A stretch of 64,000 nt of DNA from Geminicoccaceae bacterium (GTDB lineage Bacteria > Pseudomonadota > Alphaproteobacteria > Geminicoccales > Geminicoccaceae): contig JACKIN010000003.1 in NCBI GenBank assembly GCA_020638495.1, positions 1-64,000 on the forward strand, in the 5' to 3' direction. Shown here in pieces: positions 25,986-35,181 of the stretch; position 1 is the stretch's first letter, and every line of letters starts with the position of its first letter. Both the position numbers and the translations under genes were made by a program. The notes below the pieces were generated by a model. It saw only the letters and a program-made list of their open reading frames with translations, had not been told where the DNA came from and ran no database searches.

Positions 25986-27443
25986 ATGATGCTTCGGCAT
26001 GGCCTCGCCTATCTCGCCGCCCGCGGCTTGCCGGCCTTGCTCAACTTCGCCGCGCTCGCCATCTACACTCGGCTTCTGGCGCCCGAGCAGTTCGGCATCT
26101 ATGCGATGGTCCTCGCCGGACTCGGCATTGCCCACACCGCGTTCCTGAGCTGGCTGGACCTCGGGCTGTTGCGCTTCCTCGCGGCCTACGAGGTCCGTCG
26201 CGGCACGTTTCTCGGCACTATCCTGATCGCCTTCCTGGCGATGCTGGCGCTCGCCGGCCTCGCCTCCCTGCTGGCGCTCTGGCTCACGAGCGATCCGCTG
26301 CTCGACCGTCTCCTTCCGTTGGGCTTCCTGCTGTTCTGCGTCGAGGGCTTCGCCGAGCTTCATCTGCGCCTCGCCAACGCGCAGCTGACGCCCGCCGTCT
26401 ACGGCCGCATGGCGATCACCCGTGCCCTCGTGGCACTCGCGGTCGGCAGTGCCCTGGTGGTGGCCGGCGCCGGCGCCGAAGGCATTCTCCTCGGTCTCGC
26501 CGCCGGTGCCGTAGCCGCGGTCGTCGCCCCCACACGGCGCGAGCTCGGGTCCTTGTGGTCGGCGTGGCGCCAAGTTGCCACACCCGTCTTCGATCCGGCC
26601 GTGCTCCGGCATCTCTTCCTTTATGGCGCACCGCTCGTCGTCACCCTCGGGCTGGACGTGGTTTTGGCCGGCGCCGACCGGTTCCTGCTGGCACGGGTGA
26701 TCGGCACCGATGCGGCCGGCGTCTACGCGGTCGGCTATCAGCTCACCGCCTACACGCTCGGCACGCTCCTGGTGATCGTCAATCTCGCCGGCTACCCGCT
26801 GGCGGTCAAAGCCTTCGAAACCGGCGGTCTCGCCGCGGCCGAGCCGTATCTGCGGCAGAACGCGCTGCTGCTCTGGGGCATCGGCCTGCCGGCCGCCTGC
26901 GGCATGGGGCTGCTCGCCCCGAACATCACCGCCGTGGTGACCGGCAGCGCCTTCGCCGCTGACGCCGCCCTGGTCATGCCGGTCCTGGTGCTGGCTGCCC
27001 TGCTCCAGCGCTGCCGCACCTATTATTTCGACTTCGCCTTTCAGCTTCGGGCGAAGGTCGCTTGGCAGGCACTGATCTCGGCCGCGACCGTCATCCTAAA
27101 CATCGGCCTCAACCTGCTCCTGATCCCGCGCTTCGGCATCCTGGGTGCGGCCTGGGCCACGGTCGCCGCCTGCGGCCTCGGCCTAGCGCTGAGCATCGTT
27201 ATCGGCCGGCGTGTCCTCGCCCTGCCACTCATCTGGGGCGAGGCGCTGAGAGTCTGCCTCGCCACGACGGTGATGCTGACGGCGCTCTGGCCCTTGCGCG
27301 AGCTTTCCGGCCTCCTCGCGCTGGTCCTGCAGATCGTTCTCGGCGGCCTAGCCTATGCCGCCGCCCTCTGGCTGCTCGACGTCGGCGGCCTGCGGGCCGG
27401 GGCCGGCCGCCTCCTGGCACGACAACCCGCGGGTCACACCTGA
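25986..27443 (+). CDS. Wzx-type oligosaccharide flippase
   Basis: A 485-residue integral membrane protein with about 12-14 helices. It begins MMLRHGLAYLAARGLPALLNFAA with the MOP-superfamily pattern of a positively charged first helix, LAPEQFGIYAMVLAG, and a central VLAGADRFLLARVIGTDAAGVYAVGYQL (in part). It should flip undecaprenyl-linked oligosaccharide across the inner membrane. Its TGA overlaps the ATG of the next glycosyltransferase (TGATG), making a flippase-GT-ligase operon. The ATG at 25986 lies directly before a second ATG. Confidence 0.9.
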   Translation: MMLRHGLAYLAARGLPALLNFAALAIYTRLLAPEQFGIYAMVLAGLGIAHTAFLSWLDLGLLRFLAAYEVRRGTFLGTILIAFLAMLALAGLASLLALWLTSDPLLDRLLPLGFLLFCVEGFAELHLRLANAQLTPAVYGRMAITRALVALAVGSALVVAGAGAEGILLGLAAGAVAAVVAPTRRELGSLWSAWRQVATPVFDPAVLRHLFLYGAPLVVTLGLDVVLAGADRFLLARVIGTDAAGVYAVGYQLTAYTLGTLLVIVNLAGYPLAVKAFETGGLAAAEPYLRQNALLLWGIGLPAACGMGLLAPNITAVVTGSAFAADAALVMPVLVLAALLQRCRTYYFDFAFQLRAKVAWQALISAATVILNIGLNLLLIPRFGILGAAWATVAACGLGLALSIVIGRRVLALPLIWGEALRVCLATTVMLTALWPLRELSGLLALVLQIVLGGLAYAAALWLLDVGGLRAGAGRLLARQPAGHT

Positions 27444-28648
27444 TGCGAGCTCCTTCAGCCTCGAGCCGCGGCGATCCGGCGGCAGCCGGCCGTTCCGCGA
27501 CCGGCCCTGCCCGGCCGATCGCCATCTTCCTGCCCGCCCTCTATGCGGGCGGTGCCGAACGTGTGCTGGTCAATCTGGCGGGCGAACTCCACAAGCGTGG
27601 CCACAGCGTCGATCTGGTGCTGGCGCACGCCACCGGCCCCTATCTCGACCGGGTGCCAGCCGGCGTCCGGGTGGTCGATCTTGGCTGCCGGCGGGTGGCC
27701 ACGGCGCTCCTGCCTTTCGCACGCTACCTCCGCGAAGTGCAGCCGGTCGCGGTGCATGCCGCGATCGATCATACCAATGTGATCGCCCTTCTCGCCCGGG
27801 CTTTCGTCCGGCTGACCGGCGGCACGGATACGCGGATGGTGGTCAGCGTCCACACACCCCCGTCCGTCTTCCAGTCCCTCTCCAGCGGGCTCGTCCGGGC
27901 ACGCGGTGCGATGGTCGGCGCCATCGCCCGCTTTGCCTATCGGCTCGCCGACGAGGTGGTCGCCGTCTCGGCCGGTGTCGCCGACGATGTCGCCCGAACG
28001 CTGCATCTGCCGAGGGAGCGGATCCGGGTGATCTACAACGCGGCGCTGACCGAGGATCCGGCGGGCCAGGGCCGGGCGCCGCTGGGCCCGGTGCCGATCG
28101 CTCTCAAGGGGCGGCGCTTCCTCGTGGCGGCCGGGCGGCTGATGCCGAGCAAGGACTTTGCCAATCTGCTGGAGGCCATGGCACGGCTCCGACGGCACCG
28201 CGACGTGGCACTCCTGATCCTGGGCGACGGGCCGGAGCGGGCGGCTCTCGAGGCACTGGTCCAGAAGCTCGGACTGGGCGCCGACGTCTGGCTCGCCGGC
28301 TTCCAGGCCAACCCCTACCGCTTCTTCAGCCGGGCCGCCGTCTTCGTGCTGCCGTCGCGCCGCGAGGGCCTGCCGACCGTGCTGATCGAGGCCATGGCCT
28401 GCGGCTGCCCGATCGTCTCGACCGATTCGCCGCACGGCCCGCGCGAGATCCTGGCCGACGGCCGCTTCGGCCATCTCGTCCCCATGGGCGAGCCCCGGGC
28501 CCTCGCCGACGCGATCGCGCGGATGCTCGACCATCCGACCTCGCCCGATCTGCTCGAGGAGCGGCTCGCCGCCTTCGCCACCGACGCCATTATCGAGGCC
28601 CACCTCGAGACGCTGCTCGGCACCACCCGCGAGAGGTGCCCGTCGTGA
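27443..28648 (+). CDS. GT4 family glycosyltransferase
   Basis: A 401-residue GT-B enzyme. IAIFLPALYAGGAERVLVNL, LVAAGRLMPSKDFANLLEA, LLILGDGPERAALEAL and VLPSRREGLPTVLIEAMACG are textbook family 4 motifs. The likely role is chain extension on the cytoplasmic face before flipping. The start overlaps the flippase stop and its own stop overlaps the ligase start (GTGA), so the three genes are translated as a unit. The N-terminal 25 residues before the fold are proline/alanine-rich. Confidence 0.92.
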   Translation: MRAPSASSRGDPAAAGRSATGPARPIAIFLPALYAGGAERVLVNLAGELHKRGHSVDLVLAHATGPYLDRVPAGVRVVDLGCRRVATALLPFARYLREVQPVAVHAAIDHTNVIALLARAFVRLTGGTDTRMVVSVHTPPSVFQSLSSGLVRARGAMVGAIARFAYRLADEVVAVSAGVADDVARTLHLPRERIRVIYNAALTEDPAGQGRAPLGPVPIALKGRRFLVAAGRLMPSKDFANLLEAMARLRRHRDVALLILGDGPERAALEALVQKLGLGADVWLAGFQANPYRFFSRAAVFVLPSRREGLPTVLIEAMACGCPIVSTDSPHGPREILADGRFGHLVPMGEPRALADAIARMLDHPTSPDLLEERLAAFATDAIIEAHLETLLGTTRERCPS

Positions 28649-30045
28649 CGCTGCGGTCCGACCGCCCGGAACGCCTGCATGCGCTAGATGCCCTGATCGG
28701 GGTCTGGCTGACCCTCATTTATGTCGTCTATCTCACCCATGCCGACATGTGGATCGCCGCCACCGCCTGGCTCGGCTGGTTCGAGCAGCCGACGCGGATC
28801 TTCCTCATGGGCGCGCTACCGCTGGCCGCCATCTGGACTGCCTGCCGGCTGGCTGACCGGGCCGGCCGGATCCCGAGGCCCGGCCCGCTCGACATGCTCG
28901 AGGCCAACCGGCCCGTGCTCCTGGCCTTCGCCTGTCTCTGCGCCATCTCGCTGCTGCCCGGTGCCGTCCTGCCGGGGGCGGTCGTCGACGATGGCGGGAC
29001 CCAGCTCATGGTGCTGCCCTATGCCTTCGTCGTCTTCACCTTCGGCCTGATGTTCGGCGGTGCCGTGGCGGTGCGCCGGCACTGGCGCCGCATCCTGCTC
29101 ATGACGTGGCTCGTGACCGTCACCAGCGTGCTCGTCGAGCTCTTCCGGCCGCGCACGTTCTCGGGCCTGCTGCCGGCGGTCAATGCCGATTGGGCGACGG
29201 ACGCCGACCGGCCGGCCGGGCTCATGGGCGACGCCAATACCGCCGCCTTCATCATGCTCGGGCTCACCCTGCTCATCCTGCGCTACGACCGGCTGCGCTG
29301 GCCCGAGGTCGGCCTGCTCGCCATGACCCTGCTCGCGGTCCTCGCCACCCAGTCGCGCGGCGGCCTGCTGCTCACCGCCATGGTGGTCGCGGGCTATCTC
29401 TACCACTGTCGGGCGGTGATCCGCGGGCCCGCCTTGACGGCGGCCCTGCTCGGCGGCCTCGCCGCCGTGGCGGGCGTGGTGCTGGTGGTGCTGCCGCTGC
29501 TCGCCAACCTCGCCGCCTTCAGCGACTGGGAAGGGCAGCGCCGGCTGGAGATGCTGACCTTCCAGGGTGCCTTCGTCGAGCGGGACGAGAGCCGGCTGGG
29601 GCTGGCCTCGAGCTATCTCGCGGCCATCGAGGAAGCCGTCTGGCTCGGCCACGGCACCGGGTACATGCGCACCCGGCCGATCGGCAGCCACAACATGTAC
29701 CTGCGACAATGGGTCGACAACGGCGTGCCCGGGCTGCTCGCCTACCTGGCGCTGCTCGGCGCCGGCACCCTGCTCTTCTGGCAGCGACGGTTCCCTGGCG
29801 GGCTCATGCTCATCCTGCTCGCCACCGTGCAGGGCCTCTTCAGCCATACCCTGCTCGAAAGCCGCGGCCTGCTGCTGCTCTATGCCCTGGCCCTCGCCGT
29901 TTCCGTCGTCGATGCCGGGCAACGGGCGCCCGAGGCCGCCGCGACGGGCGCGGTCGGGCTGCTGCGGCCGGAGCCGGGCTTGCGCAGCAGCACGACGTCC
30001 GGGGCGACGCGCCGGCAGTCGAGCCCCAGGCTCGAGGCCAGGTAG
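28645..30045 (+). CDS. O-antigen ligase / Wzy-type polymerase family membrane protein
   Basis: A 466-residue membrane protein with about ten helices. A large extracytoplasmic loop has LEMLTFQGAFVERDESRLGL, GHGTGYMRT and the histidine-containing GSHNMYLRQWVDNG. That last motif is the H-N-x-Y-L signature of the O-antigen ligase/WaaL-Wzy superfamily. It should polymerise repeat units or ligate the glycan to a carrier on the periplasmic side. It starts at a GTG overlapping the previous stop. The last 55 codons lie opposite the end of the convergent methyltransferase gene. Confidence 0.88.
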   Translation: MTLRSDRPERLHALDALIGVWLTLIYVVYLTHADMWIAATAWLGWFEQPTRIFLMGALPLAAIWTACRLADRAGRIPRPGPLDMLEANRPVLLAFACLCAISLLPGAVLPGAVVDDGGTQLMVLPYAFVVFTFGLMFGGAVAVRRHWRRILLMTWLVTVTSVLVELFRPRTFSGLLPAVNADWATDADRPAGLMGDANTAAFIMLGLTLLILRYDRLRWPEVGLLAMTLLAVLATQSRGGLLLTAMVVAGYLYHCRAVIRGPALTAALLGGLAAVAGVVLVVLPLLANLAAFSDWEGQRRLEMLTFQGAFVERDESRLGLASSYLAAIEEAVWLGHGTGYMRTRPIGSHNMYLRQWVDNGVPGLLAYLALLGAGTLLFWQRRFPGGLMLILLATVQGLFSHTLLESRGLLLLYALALAVSVVDAGQRAPEAAATGAVGLLRPEPGLRSSTTSGATRRQSSPRLEAR

Positions 30046-30626
30046 CGGAAGGTGGCGGCGCGGTAGAAGACCACGTGTGTGGGGTCGCGCCGGTAGCGCC
30101 AGTTGGCGAAGCGCCGGTCGTCGATGCCGAGTGCCGTCATGACGGCGAGCCGGCCGCCGGGCCGGATCAGGCCGGCCAACTGGCGGAAGACAGCATGTGG
30201 TCGGTGCAGATGCTCGGCCACCTCGGTCAGCGTGACGAAGTCGTAGCACCGCTCGAGTGCTGCCGGATCAGGCCGGAAGAAAGGATCGTGGAGCCTGACC
30301 CGGTGCCCGGCCGCCTCGAGCATCGCCGCCAGCGCCGGGCCCGGGCCGCAGCCGAAATCGAGACCCTCGCTCGCTCGGTCGAGCACCTTCAGGAGCGGTG
30401 AGGCCAGCCGGGCGAGGAAGCGGCGATAGCCTTCATCGGCCGGATCGTTGTGATGTGTCAGGTAGTGCCGGCGCTCGGTCCCGGGGTCGGGCAGTTGGCG
30501 CGCATCGAGCTGCGTCGCCCGGCAGCGCCGGCAACGCCAGTAGCGCCGGCCCTGGACCGTCATGAAGGGCCGGGCACCGCCGAGGCAGACCCGGCACGCC
30601 GCATGGGTCGACTGGTCCATGACCAT
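29880..30626 (-). CDS. SAM-dependent methyltransferase with N-terminal Cys4 ribbon
   Basis: About 248 residues. Two CxxC pairs (CRVC near the start and CRRC about 20 residues on) suggest a small zinc ribbon. LDFGCGPGPALAAML is motif I of a class I methyltransferase, and YDFVTLTEVAEHL fits the post-motif region of the Methyltransf_23 type. The start is uncertain: ATGs at 30650, 30626 and 30620 are in frame, and I prefer 30626. The last 30 residues are low-complexity and overlap the ligase gene by 166 bp on the opposite strand. It could methylate the glycan, but the substrate is unknown. Confidence 0.8.
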   Translation of the reverse strand: MVMDQSTHAACRVCLGGARPFMTVQGRRYWRCRRCRATQLDARQLPDPGTERRHYLTHHNDPADEGYRRFLARLASPLLKVLDRASEGLDFGCGPGPALAAMLEAAGHRVRLHDPFFRPDPAALERCYDFVTLTEVAEHLHRPHAVFRQLAGLIRPGGRLAVMTALGIDDRRFANWRYRRDPTHVVFYRAATFRYLASSLGLDCRRVAPDVVLLRKPGSGRSSPTAPVAAASGARCPASTTETARARA

Positions 30627-30803
30627 CGCTTGTGCCACCCCCCACGCCATGGCACCAGCCGCCAGGGACCAGCGCGATGCTCGCTTCGGTCGGCATCATC
30701 GGCTCGCCGACCGCACCGCAACAGCCCCGGCATGGATCCGGGCGACCAACGTGGCGCGGTCAGCCGAGCTTCGACAAGCGCCGGACGTCACGTCGCTCGA
30801 GCT

Positions 30804-32213
30804 TCAGGCGATCTCACCCGCGATCACCAGATCATCGATTGCCGCGCTCGCGACGGCGACCTCCGGCACAGGCTCGAAGGTGCCACGCTCGAGCACGAGC
30901 AGCTGATCGTCGAACTCCAGCTTCTCTATGCTCTGGATAATGGTTCGATCGCCCGGGTCGCCGATCCGGCTGACCACCCCGATCCTGCCGAAAGCGAAGA
31001 CCGAGAAGTCCCCGGCGGCGCCGTCGAAGACAGCCGCATCCTTGCCACTGCCGCCGTTCGCGATGTTAAGGCCACCGTTCAGGAAGAAGAGATCATCGCC
31101 CTTGTCGCCGCTCAGGATGTCGTTGCCCGAGCCGTCGACCAAGGTGTCGTTGCCCTTGCCGCCGAAGAGCTGGTTGTGGCCCGACTGGCCCACCAGAACA
31201 TCATCGCCCTTGTTGCCGAAGACGATGTCGTTTCCGCCAAGGGCGAAGATCAGCTCGGCGGTCTTGTCGCCGATGATGTGCTCGCTGTCGTTGGTGGCGA
31301 CGATCGTCCGATCGATCTCCGCGCTCAGCCAGCGGAACGGATCGTCGAGCGCGTCGCGCACACCGGGCACGAAGCTCTCGGCCGATTCGAGCAGGCTGGC
31401 GGTGTCGATATAAACGGTGATCGGGTGCTCGTCGCCAATGCCCGGGATCCGGCTGGCGGCGATGAGTTCGTCGGGCGTGTCCAGATCCTGCGGCTCGAAA
31501 TCCGGCAACTGCGCCTCCGGCCGCTCAACGACCAGGTCTTCGCCCTCGCGCGTGGCACCGCCAGCGATGAAGAGCGGGCTCAGCGCCGAGAGCTGCGCCA
31601 CGAAATCATCCGAGTGGACGACATTGAGCTGCGCCACGCCCTCGACCGTCTCGGTCGATCCAGGCGAGCCGAAGGTGACGAGCAGCGTCCGGTCGGCGAG
31701 CGGAGCGAACGGGGCGCCGTCGCCAACCAGTCGAGCGACGCTGAGCTCGGCAATGATGCCGCCGAGGCTGTGCCCGGCGAAGAGAACCTGCTCGATCCCG
31801 TTCGTCGGCGTCGCGGCGTAGGTGAGAGCGGCCACCGTGGCGTCCTGGTGTGCACTGTAATAGAGGTCCCAGGCACGGACACCGGGTGCTATCTCCAGCC
31901 CCTGAAAGCCGAACTCGTTAGTCTCGTCGGTGCTGCGGTAGGTGACCACCAAGGTTTGGCGGCCCTCGAGCTCGCCGGTGTAGAAATGTGCGGCGCTGGT
32001 GAAGGTCCCGGCCGGCTGGCCGACCAGGACGCCGATATCCGCCAGATCGACGCCGGGGCTGTGCAGGCCAGGTAAGACGAGCGGCGCCCAGCCTCGCTCC
32101 ACCGCATTGCCAGTCGGCAGCTTCGGCAGGGCCGAAGTGCTTGCATAGTTGGCTACATTGGCGAACGTGTCATAGCCGAAAAGAGCGGATTCGACGAGCT
32201 GTCCTTTGGTCAT
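30804..32213 (-). CDS. RTX-type secreted lipase (class 3 lipase-like)
   Basis: A 469-residue alpha/beta-hydrolase with a calcium-binding repeat tail. GHSLGG puts the nucleophile at S149; D203 in HSDDF and H263 in GDEHPITVYID are candidates for the rest of the triad. From about residue 308 to 390 there are glycine/aspartate nonapeptides (GGNDIVFGNKGDD, GGKGNDTLVDG, GSGNDILSGDKGDD). These mark RTX proteins exported by type I secretion with an uncleaved C-terminal signal. No N-terminal signal peptide is present, in agreement. No type I secretion genes are in the window. It stands alone with 206 bp upstream and is presumably extracellular. Confidence 0.88.
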   Translation of the reverse strand: MTKGQLVESALFGYDTFANVANYASTSALPKLPTGNAVERGWAPLVLPGLHSPGVDLADIGVLVGQPAGTFTSAAHFYTGELEGRQTLVVTYRSTDETNEFGFQGLEIAPGVRAWDLYYSAHQDATVAALTYAATPTNGIEQVLFAGHSLGGIIAELSVARLVGDGAPFAPLADRTLLVTFGSPGSTETVEGVAQLNVVHSDDFVAQLSALSPLFIAGGATREGEDLVVERPEAQLPDFEPQDLDTPDELIAASRIPGIGDEHPITVYIDTASLLESAESFVPGVRDALDDPFRWLSAEIDRTIVATNDSEHIIGDKTAELIFALGGNDIVFGNKGDDVLVGQSGHNQLFGGKGNDTLVDGSGNDILSGDKGDDLFFLNGGLNIANGGSGKDAAVFDGAAGDFSVFAFGRIGVVSRIGDPGDRTIIQSIEKLEFDDQLLVLERGTFEPVPEVAVASAAIDDLVIAGEIA

Positions 32214-32419
32214 CGGAATACCCTATCGAAAGGATGTTGTGCTTCAAATCAACCACATCGGCCCGCCACCCTGGCTCTTGCGACCCAGATCTTGCGAACG
32301 CGGACCAGGAATTATCCCTTGATGGGTCGGCCACCGGATTGATGCAAATCAACACCGGAAAGAATATTTGATCCGGTCGACAACGATCGCGCGGTCGGCG
32401 CGGCTGACCGACTCGTTGC
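32214..32419. promoter_or_regulatory. Upstream region of the RTX lipase gene
   Basis: A 206-bp gap between the lipase start and the PHA synthase stop, more AT-rich than the genes around it. It contains two similar CAAATCAAC words (32251-32259 and 32344-32352) 93 bp apart that might be regulator half-sites. No promoter was fixed. Confidence 0.35.
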
Positions 32420-34219
32420 TCAACGCTCCAGCACATAGCGGCCCGGGGCCAGGTCGAGGGGCGGCAGGCCCTTTTCCGGCGCACCCGTGGATGGCGGAGC
32501 GGTGCGCTTGCCGCTTCCTTCGGCAAGCCAGGTCTGGAACGGCAGCCACCAGGAGCCGGGCCGGGGCGTGCTGCCGGCGAGCCACTGCTCGGGCGGCTGA
32601 TAGATGGCGTCTTTCGCCATGGTCTCGAGGCGGTAGTAGCGGCCCGGATGGTCCGGCCGGCTGACGATGCCACCATTGTGGCCGCCATTGGTGAGCGCGA
32701 AGGTGACCGGTACGTCGGTCAGGAGTCGCACCTTGTAGACGGATTCCCAAGGGGCGATGTGGTCCTTCTCGGTGCCGACGGCGAAGATCGGCACGCGGAT
32801 GTCGCTGAGCGCTATGGCCCGGCCATCGACGGCATAGCGGCCGCGGCTCAGCCGGTTGTCGAGAAAGAGGGCGCGCAGGTATTGGCCGTGCATCCGCGCC
32901 GGCATTCGCGTGCCGTCGGCATTCCAGGCCATCAACGCCCGCATCTCCTCGCGCTCGCCCATCAGGTACTGCCGGACGAGCCGCGACCAGACGAGGTCGT
33001 TCGGCCGCAGGAGACGAAAGGCGCCGGCCATCTGCTCGGTGTCGAGATAGCCCTGCTCCCACATCATGTCCTCGAGATAGGCGATCTGGCTCTCGTCGAT
33101 GAAGAGCATGAGCTCGCCGGCCTCGCTGAAGTCGGTCTGGGCAGCCAGCAGGCTCATCGAAGCGAGCCGGTCGTCACCGTCCCGCGCCATGGCGGCAGCC
33201 GCGATTGCGAGGATGGTGCCACCCAGGCAATAGCCCACAGCGTGCACCTTGCGCTCGGGCTGGATCGTATTGACCACCGTGAGCGCCGCGTGCACGCCCT
33301 GACGGCGGTAATCGTCGAGCTCGAGCTCGGCCTCGGCCTCTCCCGGGTTCTTCCACGAAATGCAGTAGACGGTGTGACCCTGGCCCACCAGATACTCGAT
33401 CAGCGAGTTGCCGGGCTCGAGGTCGAGCACGTAGTATTTCATGATCCAGGCCGGCACGATCAGCACGGGCTCCGGATACACGGTCTCGGTCGTGGGCGTA
33501 TATTGCTGGAGCTCGATCAGGTCGTTGCGATAGACCACGCGGCCCGGTGTCATTGCCATGTTCCTGCCGACCGCGAAGCGCTCGGTACCGGCTGGCCCCT
33601 CCCCGGCCGCGCGCCGCTCGATGTCCTCGGCGAGGAACTCGAGGCCTTGCAAGAGGTTGCGGCCCTGCTCGGCGGCCGTGCGCTCGAGCACCTCGGGATT
33701 GGTCCAGGGCAGATTGGAAGGCGCCCAGTGATCGAGCGCGTTTCTCGCCATGAAGCGCACCTGACGCTGGTGCTGGGCGGTCACCCCGCGCGGCCCGGTG
33801 GTCGCCGCATCCCACCAGGCTTCCGCCGCAAGGAAGCCCTGCGCCCAGACATTGAAGGGAAAACGATGCCAAGCCGGATCCGCAAAGCGCGGATCGTCGC
33901 CGTCCTGCGAGAAGGGCTCGCTCGCCCCGCCGCTCGACGCCCGCGCAGCGAACAGACCGAGCCGCCAGGCGTCGTGCAGCGCTGCCTGCGCGAGCTCGAG
34001 CCGCCGGCCCGGTGCGTTGGCGAGGTGCAAGGCCCAGTCACTCCACGCAGCCGCCACGGCTGCCAGCGAGATGCCGAAGGTGAGCCTGGCCTGCCCCGCA
34101 TGCCAGAGTCGGTCGAACTGCGTGTAGCGGGGCAGGAGCGGCGATACCCGCTCGGTCGGCGTCGATCCGGCCGTACGTGGCTTCGACGGTCGGCCGTCAG
34201 CAGCCTTGCCTTTCGCCAT
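32420..34219 (-). CDS. phaC: Class I poly(3-hydroxyalkanoate) synthase
   Basis: A 599-residue synthase that polymerises (R)-3-hydroxyacyl-CoA into storage polyester granules. It has RFPFNVWAQGFL and FAVGRNMAMTPGRVVYRN (about 215-232), typical of PhaC N-terminal domains. The lipase-like box GYCLGG has the nucleophile cysteine C331, followed by the alpha/beta-hydrolase core with an LTNGGHNGG histidine region. Class I length (about 560-600). The ATG at 34219 follows GGGGGAA, which decides it over in-frame codons upstream. No phaA/B or phasin gene is nearby. Confidence 0.94.
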   Translation of the reverse strand: MAKGKAADGRPSKPRTAGSTPTERVSPLLPRYTQFDRLWHAGQARLTFGISLAAVAAAWSDWALHLANAPGRRLELAQAALHDAWRLGLFAARASSGGASEPFSQDGDDPRFADPAWHRFPFNVWAQGFLAAEAWWDAATTGPRGVTAQHQRQVRFMARNALDHWAPSNLPWTNPEVLERTAAEQGRNLLQGLEFLAEDIERRAAGEGPAGTERFAVGRNMAMTPGRVVYRNDLIELQQYTPTTETVYPEPVLIVPAWIMKYYVLDLEPGNSLIEYLVGQGHTVYCISWKNPGEAEAELELDDYRRQGVHAALTVVNTIQPERKVHAVGYCLGGTILAIAAAAMARDGDDRLASMSLLAAQTDFSEAGELMLFIDESQIAYLEDMMWEQGYLDTEQMAGAFRLLRPNDLVWSRLVRQYLMGEREEMRALMAWNADGTRMPARMHGQYLRALFLDNRLSRGRYAVDGRAIALSDIRVPIFAVGTEKDHIAPWESVYKVRLLTDVPVTFALTNGGHNGGIVSRPDHPGRYYRLETMAKDAIYQPPEQWLAGSTPRPGSWWLPFQTWLAEGSGKRTAPPSTGAPEKGLPPLDLAPGRYVLER

Positions 34220-34341
34220 GTTTCCCCCGAGCGACCGCATGGTGCATTGCAACACGAAGTGGCGACAGGAGACGGGCGATGCAAGGCGGCGCCAGGGTCG
34301 CACCAGCCGCCAAGGTCGCCAGTCGACCGTTCGAGCTCCTC

Positions 34342-35181
34342 TCAGCCGGCGAGCGCCGCACTCCGCCTGGCCTCACGCCGGCGGAGTATCTCGTAGACGA
34401 CCGCACCCAGAATGGTGAGCCCGATCATGATGACGCCGATGGCGTTGACTGCCGGGGTCAGGCCGAGGCGCACGCGCGTCGCGATGTTGAGGGTCAGCGT
34501 GTCCTCGATGCCGATGACGAAGAGGGTGGTGTTGTAGTTCTCGAAGGACTGGAGGAAGGCGAGCACGGCACCCGAGAGCAGGGCGGGGCGGAGGAAGGGC
34601 AGCATCACCCGGCGCATCATCAGGCCGTGGCTGGCGCCGAGGTCGAGGGCGGCCTCCTCCTGGGTGCGGTCGAAGCGCTCCAGCCGGGCGAGGAAGAGCA
34701 GCATGCAATAGGCGGCGATGAAGGTGCTCTGGGCGATCACCGCGAGCATGAGGCCGCCGCCGACATCGAAGAGGTTGCGCCAGAAGACCAGGGTCGAGAT
34801 GCCGAGGATCACGCCCGGGGTAAGGATCGGCGAGACCATGACGCCGTAGAGGAAGGACTTGGCCCGGGTTCGGATGGTCTGGAGGAAGAGCGCGCCGGCG
34901 AGGCCGACCGGGATCGAGACCAGGATGACGCCGAGGCCGATCAGCACCGAGTTCCAGATCGCCATGCCCATGCGCCCGTCCTGGAAGAGGCCGATGGCGC
35001 GGCCGCGACTGTCGAAGCCCCAGAACCAGTCGAGGGTGAAGCCCTGCCAGGGCAGCATGGTGGGAAAGCGGCTGTCGTTGAAGGCGGCGGCCACCATGAA
35101 GACCAGAGGCAGGAAGAGATAGGCGAAGAAGAGGGCGAGGTAGGCATAGACGAAGAGGTCGACCAGGCGTCGCGCACTCAT
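34342..35181 (-). CDS. PotC-like ABC transporter permease
   Basis: A 279-residue inner-membrane permease with six helices. The ABC permease loop EEAALDLGASHGLMMRRVMLPFLRP (EAA motif) lies near residues 165-190. It is the second permease of a spermidine/putrescine-type (PotABCD-like) importer and the last gene of the operon. Its start overlaps the stop of the first permease (ATGA). Confidence 0.92.
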   Translation of the reverse strand: MSARRLVDLFVYAYLALFFAYLFLPLVFMVAAAFNDSRFPTMLPWQGFTLDWFWGFDSRGRAIGLFQDGRMGMAIWNSVLIGLGVILVSIPVGLAGALFLQTIRTRAKSFLYGVMVSPILTPGVILGISTLVFWRNLFDVGGGLMLAVIAQSTFIAAYCMLLFLARLERFDRTQEEAALDLGASHGLMMRRVMLPFLRPALLSGAVLAFLQSFENYNTTLFVIGIEDTLTLNIATRVRLGLTPAVNAIGVIMIGLTILGAVVYEILRRREARRSAALAG

